Numbered from the stretch's first letter, positions 34,685 to 44,318 are shown. The stretch: 64,000 bases of DNA from Acidobacteriaceae bacterium (GCA_903642265.1 CAHJWN010000004.1:1-64000), one strand, 5' to 3'. The notes: generated from the letters alone by a model not told the origin. Numbers and translations are program-made.

Positions 34685-35986
34685 ATGCGAAAGTACTCAG
34701 TGGCTTTGCTGCTTGCAATTCTTCCATGTGTAATTCCAAGACTCGCGCACCCCATCCCTAAATTCAATTTCAATGATTTCAACGTGTATTACACCGCAGC
34801 TTTACTAGCCCGAGAACACCGTGGCGCGGCGATTTACGGTGGAGCAGACGATGGAACGGATCCACAACTGAAATGGGCTCAGCTTGATACACCAATCGCT
34901 ACAGCGGGACGCGAGGCGGGAGTTGAGAAAATTATGTTGTACGTTTACCCGCCGATTCTAGCGGATCTTCTCATTCCACTTTCCTTTTTGCCACTTGTAC
35001 CTGCTCACATTGTTTGGACATGCCTCAATGCGTTGAGCATCTTGCTCATAGCGGTGATCCTAGCGCGGCTCCTAAAAGTCAAGTTCTTTACTCCGCAGTC
35101 CTTTGCGCTGCTCATGGCACTCGCCTTATCCACTCCTGCCCTGTACAGCCTCACTTGGGGCCAGGTCACATTGCTTCTGACTCTCTGCTGGGTGTCAGGC
35201 ATATACGCTTACGTAAAAGGGTGGCAAGCGAGTTCCGCATTTGCGTTTGCCCTTGCGTCCGCGATCAAGTTGACACCTTTGCTTGTTCTTGTTCCGTTCG
35301 TCATGTGGAAGGAATGGAAGTGGCTTCGCAGCTTCACAATCTGGATAGTACTACTTGGGCTGACAGCGAGCGCCATCAGCTCACCCTACGCGATCAGGGA
35401 CTTTTTCTTGCATGTTCTGCCCTCCATGTCTCGCGGGATTTTGAGAGTGGACAACCGTTCGATCGTCGCTGCAACTCAGTTCTTCTATGTCGCTCTTCAC
35501 GGGAGTAATAACTCTCCTGTCGAGGGTGCAGTTCCGGACAGCATTGTAATGTTGGGAAAGTTCATCTCGTTAATGGCGCTACTCCTCACAGTAGTTTTTC
35601 CACTTTATCGCTATCGACGAGACATGACTCTCAATGACCGCGTGATTGCTCTCGCCCTAGTTGGGATGGTCTCTGTGGCTCTCGCGCCAGTATCCTGGGT
35701 TCATGCCTACGTAATGTGCTACCCCGCTCTTGCACTACTTTGGGGAGAGGCTTTCACGCGAAGAATCTCAAATCCAAAGTTGGTTATGCTCACGGGTTGC
35801 TCCATAATCTTGACGAGCGTGCTCATGAAAGATGTGACTAGCGCGTTGGCAGAAACCGGTTCTCACCTTTTGCTCGCGAGTTTGATGATGTTTGTCACGC
35901 CTCTTGCAGCGTTATTACTCGCGTACTTGAGGTTCCTCGATATGAGCAGAGAACAAGGCCAAAGGCTAATTGCGGTTCCTCAGTAA
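34685..35986 (+). CDS. Polytopic membrane glycosyltransferase, GT87/DUF2029 type (copy 2)
   Basis: 433 residues from ATG 34685. That start is chosen because it aligns exactly with the start of copy 1; the frame extends 24 codons upstream, and GGGAGGAG lies 11 nt before the ATG, a long spacing. It has the same conserved elements as copy 1: NDFNVYYTAALLAREHRGAAIY, WGQVTLLLTLCW, SAIKLTPLLVLVP and FFLHVLPSMSRG. A large insertion or deletion is not apparent, and both copies appear intact, so they may have diverged in donor or acceptor use. The 237-bp gap upstream contains a 7-bp hairpin (GGTATCA/TGATACC, 34495-34519) without a T-tract. Confidence 0.82.
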   Translation: MRKYSVALLLAILPCVIPRLAHPIPKFNFNDFNVYYTAALLAREHRGAAIYGGADDGTDPQLKWAQLDTPIATAGREAGVEKIMLYVYPPILADLLIPLSFLPLVPAHIVWTCLNALSILLIAVILARLLKVKFFTPQSFALLMALALSTPALYSLTWGQVTLLLTLCWVSGIYAYVKGWQASSAFAFALASAIKLTPLLVLVPFVMWKEWKWLRSFTIWIVLLGLTASAISSPYAIRDFFLHVLPSMSRGILRVDNRSIVAATQFFYVALHGSNNSPVEGAVPDSIVMLGKFISLMALLLTVVFPLYRYRRDMTLNDRVIALALVGMVSVALAPVSWVHAYVMCYPALALLWGEAFTRRISNPKLVMLTGCSIILTSVLMKDVTSALAETGSHLLLASLMMFVTPLAALLLAYLRFLDMSREQGQRLIAVPQ

Positions 35987-36455
35987 GATTACGTCGATTT
36001 TTCGGACGTCTGGTATGGAATCGAGCCCAGGTTCATCACAAGCAATACCACTACAAACAACCTTAGGCCTTGCCTCAACTTGGGGCTTCATTTTGGCAGT
36101 GATAGCCCATAGATTTACAAATCGGCAAGGTGGACCAGTTCGCTTGCGCTAAACAAAGCGATAGTGAAACGGCTCTGGCTGCTTCGTCTAACAGGCGACC
36201 ACAATCTACAGGGGCGCTCAACTCTCACAGGGAGTGACGCATTTCGTTGATAAAAGAAACCTGTGAGTAGGACACCTGTACTTGAATAGGTTGCAGTTCT
36301 CAACCTAAGCGTATTCGTTCGATAGGCATTATGCGGGATGACTGGGACACTTGTTGCGCGCGCTGAACAGGATGTCTCAATGGCGAGCCTCATCGGAAGT
36401 GGAGCAATTCGCCCGGCCACAGACGAGTCTAATATATCTAAAAGGGGCGATTGAC
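35987..36455. other. 469-bp intergenic region, no supported gene
   Basis: This gap separates the second glycosyltransferase from the VWA gene. Open frames on either strand (for example 36115-36477 minus) lack recognisable domains. By eye it looks more AT-rich than the flanking core genes. It must contain the promoter of the VWA gene; AAAAGGGGCG lies just before its ATG. No repeat, att site or integrase remnant was recognised. Confidence 0.4.
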
Positions 36456-37700
36456 ATGAAACGCATACGCTACACAAAATTTACCGGCGATCTGGCTTCC
36501 TCCTTGGGGCTTGAAGACTTGATGCAGGCACTCTCCGAGTTTCTACTCGATTCTGGGTTCCAAGATCCGTTCTCGCGCTTTCAGGAATTCGATGGTGAGC
36601 AGACGATGGATAACCTGCGCGAGGCCATCAGGCAGGCGCTTGAGTCAGGTGAACTTTTTGACGAAGAATCGCAGGATAAGTTCGAGCAGCTGGATGCGCA
36701 GCAGGTTGAAGAGCTGATTGATCAGATCATTCAGAAGATGCAGGAGCAGAACTTCATTAACGCCGAGCAGCCTGAGCAAGGGCAGGGTGAGAATGGTGAA
36801 GGCGAGGCAAACGCGAAGTTCGAAGTGACCGACAAGGGCATGGACTTCCTTGGCTACAAGGCCCTGCGTGAGTTGCTTGGCCCGCTCGGTAAGTCCAACA
36901 TGGGGCGACACGACACGCGCCACGAGGCTTCGGGCGTTGAGACAAACGGGAGCAGCAAGCTGTACGAATTCGGCGACACGCTGAATCTCGATATCACTGC
37001 GACACTGTCAAGCGTATTTGCACGTGAAGGGCTAACGACGGCAGTCGAAGGCGAAGAGCATTCACCGCTGATGATTGAGTATTCCGACATCCATGTGCAT
37101 CAATCGGATTATCAGTCGTCCTGTGCGACGGTGGTGCTGCTGGATTGCTCGCACTCCATGATCCTGTATGGCGAAGACCGGTTTACGCCGGCGAAGCGTG
37201 TTGCGATGGCTCTATCGCATCTGATTCGCACGCAGTTCCCTGGCGACACGTTGAACCTCGTGCTCTTCCATGACTACGCGGAGGAGATACCCATTGGGCA
37301 GCTGCCCCGCGTAAAGGTTGGGCCGCACTATACAAATACGCGTGATGGTTTACGGCTCGCGCAGCGAATCCTGGCAAAACAAAATAAAGACATGAAGCAG
37401 ATTGTCATGATCACAGATGGCAAACCTTCTGCGCTTACGCTGCCCGATGGTCGCATTTACAAGAACGCGTTTGGGCTGGATCCGCTCGTAATTGCGGAGA
37501 CGCTGGAAGAGGTTTCGCGTTGTAAGCGGTCGAACATCATGATCAACACGTTCATGCTTGCGCAGGACTATGCGCTGGTGCAATTCGTGCAGAAGATGAG
37601 TGCGATGTGCAGGGGCAAGGCTTACTTCACCAGCCCGGAGAATCTGGGAAACTACCTGCTCATGGACTTTATGTCGCGACGCATGAAGACCGTTCACTAA
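36456..37700 (+). CDS. VWA-domain protein, likely partner of the AAA ATPase
   Basis: 414 residues from ATG 36456. The first ~150 residues are acidic and glutamine-rich. The C-terminal half is a von Willebrand A domain with the metal-ion-dependent adhesion site DCSHS in [14 protein letters not shown], followed by the conserved ITDGKPSA. In CoxE/MoxR-VWA and chelatase I/D systems the VWA subunit recruits the target while the AAA subunit supplies ATP-driven remodelling. The nearest AAA gene of the right kind is at 31476, on the same strand, with the two GT87-like genes between. No signal peptide, so cytoplasmic. Confidence 0.87.
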   Translation: MKRIRYTKFTGDLASSLGLEDLMQALSEFLLDSGFQDPFSRFQEFDGEQTMDNLREAIRQALESGELFDEESQDKFEQLDAQQVEELIDQIIQKMQEQNFINAEQPEQGQGENGEGEANAKFEVTDKGMDFLGYKALRELLGPLGKSNMGRHDTRHEASGVETNGSSKLYEFGDTLNLDITATLSSVFAREGLTTAVEGEEHSPLMIEYSDIHVHQSDYQSSCATVVLLDCSHSMILYGEDRFTPAKRVAMALSHLIRTQFPGDTLNLVLFHDYAEEIPIGQLPRVKVGPHYTNTRDGLRLAQRILAKQNKDMKQIVMITDGKPSALTLPDGRIYKNAFGLDPLVIAETLEEVSRCKRSNIMINTFMLAQDYALVQFVQKMSAMCRGKAYFTSPENLGNYLLMDFMSRRMKTVH

Positions 37701-37738
37701 AGCCGTCAGTGAGCTTGATCTTTTCTTCTTCAAACAAT

Positions 37739-37770
37739 AAGACGGCCCAGCGGATGCGCTGGGCCGTCTT
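37739..37770. terminator. Bidirectional terminator between VWA and PNGase A-like genes
   Basis: AAGACGGCCCAGCG and CGCTGGGCCGTCTT form a perfect 14-bp stem with a 4-nt loop between the two convergent genes. A T-rich stretch (CTTTTCTTCTT) also lies just upstream. Confidence 0.85.
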
Positions 37771-37787
37771 GCTGCGTTGAGCGACGG

Positions 37788-39578
37788 CTACCACTGATGA
37801 CGATGATCATGGTCGTCGTCCCTGCAGCCTTTGTCGTCAGTGACCAAGGTGAGCTTCTGGTTTTCTGCGGTGAGTGAACGGCTGTAGCATCCGCCAAGGC
37901 TGTTGAAGCTCTTGTAGCTTGCGGAAGAATGACCGATGCCTGCAGCGGTGAGATTGAACGACGCGTCTAACTGCAGCGTGTCCGTCGACTTGACCTGTTC
38001 GTTGTAGGCGTTATGGAAGAACTCAAAGCCATCGATTGCCTTCGACTCGCTTACGATGTCCTGCTGGTCAGAGGTGACCTTCTGGGTGTAGGTTCCGTCT
38101 GGGTTGTAAAGAAAGTGGTAGCTAAGCCTGAACGGGTAGGAGAAGTGTTGCTTTGTGGATTCAACGAGGAAGCCAGCGCGGGTGGTCGTCACAGAATCAA
38201 CTGTGCTCGTCTGCAGCAGGTCCTGATCATCTGGACCAGCATTCGGATTCACGTCGACAGTCTGGTTCTGTTGGAAATTCACGGCCTGCTCGACAGTGGT
38301 TTCTACCCGGCCGTGTGACGTGTCGACGTAACCCTTGATCTCAAACTTCCGCCCCGACGCTACGGCGATAGTGCCGGTCGTCGTGCCACTCTCGTCGGTG
38401 ACGAGGTTCTCATCGACCGAAGGTATCGGGTTCAGGGTGAGCGTGTTGCTGATAAGGCCGCCTCCGGTGCGTTTGCGACCCTTATCGGTGTAAGCGAGCA
38501 AGTTGCCGGTGACCAGGAAATAGCTGTTCGCGTTATAAACACCGATGCCGACAGTGTGCTGCTCGCCGTTAGAAAGGACCCCGGCAAAAGGTGTGAGGTC
38601 GACGCGGTACGGCTTGAAGTTAAGCGTTTGGACTCCGGTGATGGGCTCCCACAAGTATGGGTCGAGACCGCCGGTGTAGATCCACGGATAAACTGGAGCG
38701 ACTCCGGCGGGGATGCCGTCGATCGTGATCTCTGTCTCGCGGAAGGCAGTGTTGCCGCAACTTTCGAGGTTGCTGGTCTCGTCACTGGGAACGCAGAGAT
38801 ACCAAAACTCATCGCTGGACTGACTTTGCGCGATCACGTCAAGGAAGACCTTTTCCGTGTTGACGGGCAGGTTGAGGACTTGGGTGATCTGTTGGCCGGA
38901 GGTAACAGACCCTGCATCGCCGCCGGTGCCGTTGACCGGAACGACGACTTCGGGAACGATCGCAGCAGGAGCCTTCCATGATGCCGGGTAGAACTCTAGC
39001 ACTGCATTTCCGTAAATGATGCCGGTATAGCTGGAGTTCACGATGTTATAAATTTCGGCGATGCCGGTTTGCGGAGTCTTGAAAATAGCAGAGAGGTCGG
39101 TAACGTCGCGCTCGATATGCCAGGAAGGGCTGAGGGCACTGCGCGGTTCGGCCGTGGTGCCGTAGAAGATGTTTGCGCCGCCGAGGATCAGCTCCGCAGT
39201 ACGGTCGTACTGCACGCCAGCGGTCACGGTGAAATCCGCCGCGAGGACCACCTTCGCCCACGGGCCCGGACATGCAGCGGGCGGCGTGTAGGTTATGGGA
39301 AGCGTGCTGTAGTTTTCGAAAGCTGTCTCGTTGAGAAGCTTGACTACGCATGGCTTGGTCGGTGGACGGCTTATCAATGGCTCCGCGGTGACGGGGTTTG
39401 ATGAGCCCACCTGCGGAGTCGCAGGCGCCACCACAACCTGGGCATGGAGAGAAGCTACATCAAAGAGAAGAGGAAGAAGAGCCAAGCTTAGAAAAACGGA
39501 GGAACGGCGGGGAGAGCGTGCGCTATTTTGCAAGGTAGTTCCTTTCAGCTTTGGACGGGAATCTGCTGAAAGTACCAC
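37788..39578 (-). CDS. Secreted peptide N-glycanase A-like protein (PNGase A, PF12222)
   Basis: 596 residues from 39578. A signal peptide ends near DVASLHAQ. A TTG at 39533 has AAAGGA at good spacing and would keep the signal peptide, so it is a strong alternative start. Residues ~75-200 carry the features of the PNGase A N-terminal domain: WAKVVLAADFTVTAGVQYDRTAELILGGANIFYGTTAEP, then WHIERDVTDLSAIF and YTGIIYGNAVLEFYP. PNGase A, best known from plants and fungi, removes N-glycans by cutting the Asn-GlcNAc amide bond. The bacterial member would act outside the cell on glycoproteins from plant or fungal matter; this is inferred from the family. The C-terminus ends in an Asp/His-rich tail (CRDDDHDHRHQW). 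No partner gene is evident nearby. Confidence 0.8.
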   Translation of the reverse strand: MVLSADSRPKLKGTTLQNSARSPRRSSVFLSLALLPLLFDVASLHAQVVVAPATPQVGSSNPVTAEPLISRPPTKPCVVKLLNETAFENYSTLPITYTPPAACPGPWAKVVLAADFTVTAGVQYDRTAELILGGANIFYGTTAEPRSALSPSWHIERDVTDLSAIFKTPQTGIAEIYNIVNSSYTGIIYGNAVLEFYPASWKAPAAIVPEVVVPVNGTGGDAGSVTSGQQITQVLNLPVNTEKVFLDVIAQSQSSDEFWYLCVPSDETSNLESCGNTAFRETEITIDGIPAGVAPVYPWIYTGGLDPYLWEPITGVQTLNFKPYRVDLTPFAGVLSNGEQHTVGIGVYNANSYFLVTGNLLAYTDKGRKRTGGGLISNTLTLNPIPSVDENLVTDESGTTTGTIAVASGRKFEIKGYVDTSHGRVETTVEQAVNFQQNQTVDVNPNAGPDDQDLLQTSTVDSVTTTRAGFLVESTKQHFSYPFRLSYHFLYNPDGTYTQKVTSDQQDIVSESKAIDGFEFFHNAYNEQVKSTDTLQLDASFNLTAAGIGHSSASYKSFNSLGGCYSRSLTAENQKLTLVTDDKGCRDDDHDHRHQW

Positions 39579-39681
39579 AAACCATGCATCTCCGTGAAGC
39601 GCATGCAGAAGCAGGCAATCGCGAGGAGCCCTGCGGGTCCCGCCCGCTTTAGGTTGGAGGGGATCATTTTGCGGTCAAGGA

Positions 39682-40320
39682 TCAGCCTACAAGATGGCCC
39701 ATTTTTTCCTGCTTGGTACGAAGGTAGCGCTCGAAGGTAGGCTCGCTGGGCACGTCTGCAGACAGACGCTCGACTACATCGATTCCGGCTGAGACGAGCG
39801 CTTCGACCTTCTCCGGATTGTTGGTCATCAACCGGACAGCTTTGACACCGAGCATGCGAAGCATCTCCGCGGGAAGCTCGAAGTGTCGGCAATCGGCTTT
39901 GAAGCCTAGTTCGAGATTGGCTTCGATGGTGTCGCGGCCCTGGTCTTGTAGTTCATACGCGCGAAGCTTGGCCATCAATCCAATGCCGCGGCCTTCCTGC
40001 TGCTCGTAGAGGAGAATGCCAGCGCCTTTATCGGCGATGGTGGCAAGGGCAAGCTCCAGCTGCTGACGGCAATCGCAACGCAGCGAGTAAAAAGCATCTC
40101 CCGTCAAGCATTGTGAGTGAATGCGGACAATGGGTGGCTCCGAGTGGATATCGCCCATGACGAGAGCGACAGCGGATTCGACACGCTTCACGGGAGCTGC
40201 GAGTTCGGAATTGCAGGACTCAGGATGGTCGACGATGCCTTCGAAGCCGTAAATGCGGAAGTGCCCCCAGCGGGTAGGAAGATCAGTGTTGGCAATCTGG
40301 CGCACGGACTCAAACGGCAT
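39682..40320 (-). CDS. ribA: GTP cyclohydrolase II
   Basis: 212 residues from ATG 40320; an in-frame codon at 40347 is less likely. The enzyme opens the imidazole ring of GTP in the first step of riboflavin synthesis. The zinc ligands are Cys71, Cys82 and Cys84 in SQCLTGDAFYSLRCDC, followed by EQQEGRGIGLMAKLRAYELQDQG, the nucleotide-binding and catalytic region. It is a stand-alone RibA, not the usual RibBA fusion, so 3,4-DHBP synthase must be encoded elsewhere. No FMN riboswitch was seen upstream. Confidence 0.95.
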   Translation of the reverse strand: MPFESVRQIANTDLPTRWGHFRIYGFEGIVDHPESCNSELAAPVKRVESAVALVMGDIHSEPPIVRIHSQCLTGDAFYSLRCDCRQQLELALATIADKGAGILLYEQQEGRGIGLMAKLRAYELQDQGRDTIEANLELGFKADCRHFELPAEMLRMLGVKAVRLMTNNPEKVEALVSAGIDVVERLSADVPSEPTFERYLRTKQEKMGHLVG

Positions 40321-40400
40321 CACTCGATTATACGTTTCGGTAGGCACACGACTCTGATGTGTGCCGAGGCTGCTTTGATGCAGGATCGCAACCTACTGCT

Positions 40401-40895
40401 TTAGCGGAGGGGTAAGTCCTCGAGCTGCTTCGCGTAGATAAATGCATCAAGGCCAGCCTCGCGGTAGAACTTCTCTACAACACTCGCTCTCACATATTTC
40501 TGGCGTTCGTAGAAGTTGATCGCTCCTGTGTTGTCTACGGCAACGTGCAAAGCCACTCGGTTGGCTCCGGCGACGCGGGCCTGCTGTTCGGCGTGGGTGA
40601 GCATCAGGCTGGCAATGCCTTTACGACGCAGTTCCGGTGCGACATCAAGCGTGACCACGTAGGCGTCCTTGCGCATGCTGCGAACACGGCGAGAATCTGA
40701 AGGCAGGAGATGAAGGATCACGAAACCGACCATCTGATGTTCGGAATGTTCTGCGACAACTACTATCGCGGCAGGATCTTCGGCTGCCTGTCGCATGGTC
40801 TCGAGATCAAACTGGAAGACCTCCTCAAAGCAGAGAAGGTCAAGTTGATGCATAGCGACATAGTCGCCCGTACGATAGTAGCCGCGAAGTTGCAA
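40401..40895 (-). CDS. GNAT-family N-acetyltransferase (RimI-like)
   Basis: 164 residues from a TTG at 40895 with GGAG six bases upstream. The acetyl-CoA-binding motif A is clear: VTLDVAPELRRKGIASLMLTHAEQQA, followed by VALHVAVDNTGAINFYERQKYV (motif B). This is closest to ribosomal-protein alanine N-acetyltransferases of the RimI type, but GNAT substrates cannot be assigned reliably from sequence. It is located between mqnE and ribA on the same strand. Confidence 0.85.
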   Translation of the reverse strand: MQLRGYYRTGDYVAMHQLDLLCFEEVFQFDLETMRQAAEDPAAIVVVAEHSEHQMVGFVILHLLPSDSRRVRSMRKDAYVVTLDVAPELRRKGIASLMLTHAEQQARVAGANRVALHVAVDNTGAINFYERQKYVRASVVEKFYREAGLDAFIYAKQLEDLPLR

Positions 40896-40944
40896 GCTGG
40901 TCTCCGCAAATAATGATTCTTGATTGAGCGGGCCCGGCTGGTGA

Positions 40945-42090
40945 CTAAACGGCTACCGTAAAGGTATCTTCACTGCGCGTGACGGCGTGATAAAGCGTGT
41001 CGCGTTCGAATGGTGTACGGCCTGCTTCGGTGATGAGGCGGACGAGATCCGAACGACGCATGCCCTGAGGGGTCGTCGCCCCTGCGTCATGGTAGATTTT
41101 TTCTTCGATAACGGTACCGTCCACATCGTCTGCGCCAAAACGCAAAGCGAGTTGCGCAATCTCTGGCGTCATCATCTGCCAGTAGGCCTTGATGTGGCTG
41201 AAGTTATCGAGCATAAGGCGGCCCACGGCAATCTGCCGAATATCAAGCATGCCGGTAGTGCGGGGAATGTGACCGAGGACAGTGTTATCGGGGTGGAAGG
41301 CGAGAGGGATAAAGGTTTGGAAGCCGCCAGTGTCGTCCTGGACTTCGCGCAGGCGGAGCATGTGATCAACGCGGTCTTCGTCGTTCTCGACATGGCCGTA
41401 GAGCATGGTAGCGTTTGAGCGGAGGCCGATCTTGTGCACGGAGCGAGCGGTCTCGAGCCATTCACCACCGTCGATCTTGTGGTCGCAAATGATGTGGCGG
41501 ACACGATCAGCAAAGATCTCCGCGCCGCCACCGGGCATGGAATCGACACCGGCATCTTTCATCTGCTGGATGGCATCAGGGATCGTCATCTTGCCACGCT
41601 TGGCGAGGAAGGCGATCTCAACCATGGTAAAAGCCTTGACATGGACCTTGGGAAAACGAGTCTTCAGGCCACGCACCAGGTCCATAAAGTATTCAAAAGG
41701 AAGATCTGGATGCAGGCCGCCGACAATGTGGAACTCTGTCACGGCCTCGGAGTAACCGGAAGCTGCTGTCGCCCAGGCCTCTTCGAGGGCCATTGTGTAG
41801 GTTCCGGACTCGCCCTTCTTGCGACCGAAAGCACAGAGGCGGCACGAGGCAACACAAACGTTGGTGGGATTGATATGACGGTTAACGTTGAAGTAGGCGA
41901 TGTCGCCGTGCAATTTCTCACGCACCGAGTTTGCCAGCCAGCCAACGGCCAGGATGTCTCCGCTTCGATAAAGCGCAACACCGTCGTCGAAGTTTAGCCG
42001 CTCACCAGCCTGCACTTTTTCCGCAATAGGCAGGAGTGAAGGGTCGCTGGTCTGGAAAGAGTGGCGCGGTTGCGAAGCGGCATAAGCCAT
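40945..42090 (-). CDS. mqnE: Aminodeoxyfutalosine synthase MqnE
   Basis: 381 residues. A radical SAM enzyme with the cluster-binding motif CVASCRLC (Cys79, Cys83, Cys86). VTEFHIVGGLHPDLPFEYF, GVDSMPGGGAEIF and ATMLYGHVENDEDRVDHM match MqnE rather than the related CofH, MqnC or CofG proteins. It joins SAM and 3-[(1-carboxyvinyl)oxy]benzoate to make aminodeoxyfutalosine, an early step of the futalosine route to menaquinone. This implies that the organism makes menaquinone without the classical men genes; mqnA, mqnC and mqnD are not in the window. It is 39 bp downstream of the BNR-repeat gene. Confidence 0.92.
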   Translation of the reverse strand: MAYAASQPRHSFQTSDPSLLPIAEKVQAGERLNFDDGVALYRSGDILAVGWLANSVREKLHGDIAYFNVNRHINPTNVCVASCRLCAFGRKKGESGTYTMALEEAWATAASGYSEAVTEFHIVGGLHPDLPFEYFMDLVRGLKTRFPKVHVKAFTMVEIAFLAKRGKMTIPDAIQQMKDAGVDSMPGGGAEIFADRVRHIICDHKIDGGEWLETARSVHKIGLRSNATMLYGHVENDEDRVDHMLRLREVQDDTGGFQTFIPLAFHPDNTVLGHIPRTTGMLDIRQIAVGRLMLDNFSHIKAYWQMMTPEIAQLALRFGADDVDGTVIEEKIYHDAGATTPQGMRRSDLVRLITEAGRTPFERDTLYHAVTRSEDTFTVAV

Positions 42091-42129
42091 GCTCCTATTC
42101 TATTCCTGCCGCCATCATGGTTAGTCCAC

Positions 42130-44163
42130 TTAGTGACTGGCCAGTTCTTTGGACTGCATCATGCGAGGCTGCACTACGACACCGTCATAACGCGTGGCGC
42201 CCACCAGGTAGTCGCCGACGGGACGCAGAAAACGCAGATTCCAACCAGTGTCCCAGTATTTGACCGTCTTGTCTGGAAGGTGGAGTGAGAAAGCAAGCGT
42301 CGCTTCTCCGTTGCCGGTGATCAGGAGCCGATTGGCTGGTTCATCGAAAAAGATGCTATTTACGTCGCTGACGTAAAGGTTTTTCATCGTGGTCCAACTT
42401 GCTCCGTTATCAGAAGAGCCAAAGATACCTTCGCGTCCGCCGACCCATAAGCCGCCGGCGCTGTCGACTGCGACGGCACCAATCTGGGTAAGTCCGGACG
42501 GAAGCGGCAACATGCGCCAGGTCTTGCCGGAGTCGACCGATAGGGTGAGCGACTTCAGGCTGGCCAGCAGTGCCGTGGATTGGAAGCCTGCAAGGTAACG
42601 CCAGGGTTCGTCGGTGGGTCCGCTTACTTTATTCCAACGTTGACCCGGAGTTGAGGTGGCAAACACGCCCTCAGTAGTCACGGCATACAGTTGACCGGCG
42701 ATCACGGTCAGAGTGGTGACTGCCCCGTCAATTTGATTTGAAGGAGCCTGAGATGACGGAACCGGGGACTCAGGCTTGTGGGCAGTCGACCTTGCTGTGC
42801 GAGCAGCGCGGACAGATTTAGCGGAGGAGTTCCTGGTGAGCGGCATCAGGTCGCCCGCTCGCTTCCAACTTTGCTGCGCGGCATCCAGGACATAGATGCC
42901 GTGCTCGGTACCGGCGACGATCGTTCCGTCGGGTGCTTCGCCGAGACTGAAGACATCGTGGCCTTCAAGGCCATCTGACTGCATAGCCCACGTAAGACCG
43001 CCATCGCCACTGTGGAAGACTCCACCCCACCGCTTATCGTTAACAACACCGGTATAGAGTTCACTGGGGCGATGGGACACGGAAACGAACGAAACAATCT
43101 GCCGCGAGGAAAAACCTGCATTCGAGGGGCTGAAGCTGGTGCCACCATCTTCACTGGCAACCACGCCGCCTCGATCCGTCGCCATCAGCACGTGCTTCGA
43201 GTCGGTCGGGTCAACGTAGACGTCATTGATGATGACATCGTCACGTGTAGTGCGCACCCACATGCTGCCAGAATCGTCGGTGCGAAATAAACCTTCGGTA
43301 GTCCCGGCGTAAACGGTGGAGAGGTGTTCGGGATCCTGCATGAGAACCCGTGTTCTTCGGGCGGTGGTTGGAATTCCCTGTATTTTGGTAAATTTCTCGC
43401 CGCCATTGTCACTCTTGTAAATGCCTGAGCAGGCGCTGGCGTACACGGTATGGGGCTGTTTTGGATCAACAATAATAGAGAACACGTCAGAATCCTCTAT
43501 GATCCCCTGCTTTATGTTGTGCCAAGTCGTACCACCATCCGTCGACTTCCAGGGCAAATGCCAGGTACCCGCATAAATAATGTTTGGGTCGGATGGATCA
43601 ATGGCAATCGACTCTACTTCGTGAATCTCGGTGCTGCCTTCAGGACTGATGAGCTTCCAATGCTCGCCATTGTCGACTGAGCGGAATACGCCCTTCAGGG
43701 TACCGGCCGTAAGGTTCTTGCCGTCCGAAGGCGCGAGTGCAAGAGCGCGAATTGACTGGTGCTGCATCTCCGGATTTGGTTTCCAGGTCACACCGCCATC
43801 CGTGCTAATAAACAGACCACCATCCGAACTTCCCAAGACCCACGTGCCGGCCAGGATGTGTTTCGGGTCTGACGGGTCGACGATGATGTTATCGAGTACA
43901 AGATCATCACGATTCCCGACGCGAGCCAATCGCTTCCAGGATTGCCCGCCATTATGCGAGTCATAGATCCAGCCATTTGCGGCGCCTAGAAACAGGTGGG
44001 TGTGGTCGTGCGGATCGGCAGCAAGCGATCGTGCATCACCGCCATCCGGGCCGAAGGGAAACCATTGATTGGTTGCGAGCAATGATGACGGGGAGAGAGA
44101 AATAGAAATGAGAAGCAAAAAGCTTTGCAGCGTCGACCGAGAAAATACCAAGGGAAATTCCAT
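42130..44163 (-). CDS. Exported BNR/Ycf48-like beta-propeller protein (VPS10/sortilin type)
   Basis: 677 residues with a signal peptide (LLLISISLSPSSLLA). At least ten repeats of the type SxDGGxTW or SDNGGxxW (KSTDGGTTWHNI, RTDDSGSMWVRT, SEDGGTSFSPS, SGDGGLTWAM) mark BNR/Asp-box blades. They are typical of propellers in xyloglucanases, sialidase-like and sortilin-like proteins. I see no clear catalytic pair, so a glycan-binding or structural role at the surface is as likely as an enzyme. A lower-complexity linker occurs near residues 450-480 (ARTARSTAHKPESPVPSSQAPS). It is on the minus strand next to mqnE. Confidence 0.8.
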   Translation of the reverse strand: MEFPLVFSRSTLQSFLLLISISLSPSSLLATNQWFPFGPDGGDARSLAADPHDHTHLFLGAANGWIYDSHNGGQSWKRLARVGNRDDLVLDNIIVDPSDPKHILAGTWVLGSSDGGLFISTDGGVTWKPNPEMQHQSIRALALAPSDGKNLTAGTLKGVFRSVDNGEHWKLISPEGSTEIHEVESIAIDPSDPNIIYAGTWHLPWKSTDGGTTWHNIKQGIIEDSDVFSIIVDPKQPHTVYASACSGIYKSDNGGEKFTKIQGIPTTARRTRVLMQDPEHLSTVYAGTTEGLFRTDDSGSMWVRTTRDDVIINDVYVDPTDSKHVLMATDRGGVVASEDGGTSFSPSNAGFSSRQIVSFVSVSHRPSELYTGVVNDKRWGGVFHSGDGGLTWAMQSDGLEGHDVFSLGEAPDGTIVAGTEHGIYVLDAAQQSWKRAGDLMPLTRNSSAKSVRAARTARSTAHKPESPVPSSQAPSNQIDGAVTTLTVIAGQLYAVTTEGVFATSTPGQRWNKVSGPTDEPWRYLAGFQSTALLASLKSLTLSVDSGKTWRMLPLPSGLTQIGAVAVDSAGGLWVGGREGIFGSSDNGASWTTMKNLYVSDVNSIFFDEPANRLLITGNGEATLAFSLHLPDKTVKYWDTGWNLRFLRPVGDYLVGATRYDGVVVQPRMMQSKELASH

Positions 44164-44267
44164 TCAATGGTTAGTAGAAATTGCATTAAGCCTAAGCATT
44201 TAGATCGTAGATCAGAGTGCTTGTACGAGAACCCTTGGTAATGACGGCTATGACTGTGATTTACAGC

Positions 44268-44302
44268 ACAATGGCCGGCTGAGAATGCCAGCCGGCCATT
44301 GT
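44268..44302 (-). terminator. Hairpin after the OmpA-like gene
   Basis: ACAATGGCCGGCTG and CAGCCGGCCATTGT pair over 14 bp with a 7-nt loop, ending just after the stop of the OmpA-like gene. A T-tract is lacking on the minus strand side. Confidence 0.7.
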
Positions 44303-44318
44303 TTGTGCGGTTACAGAG

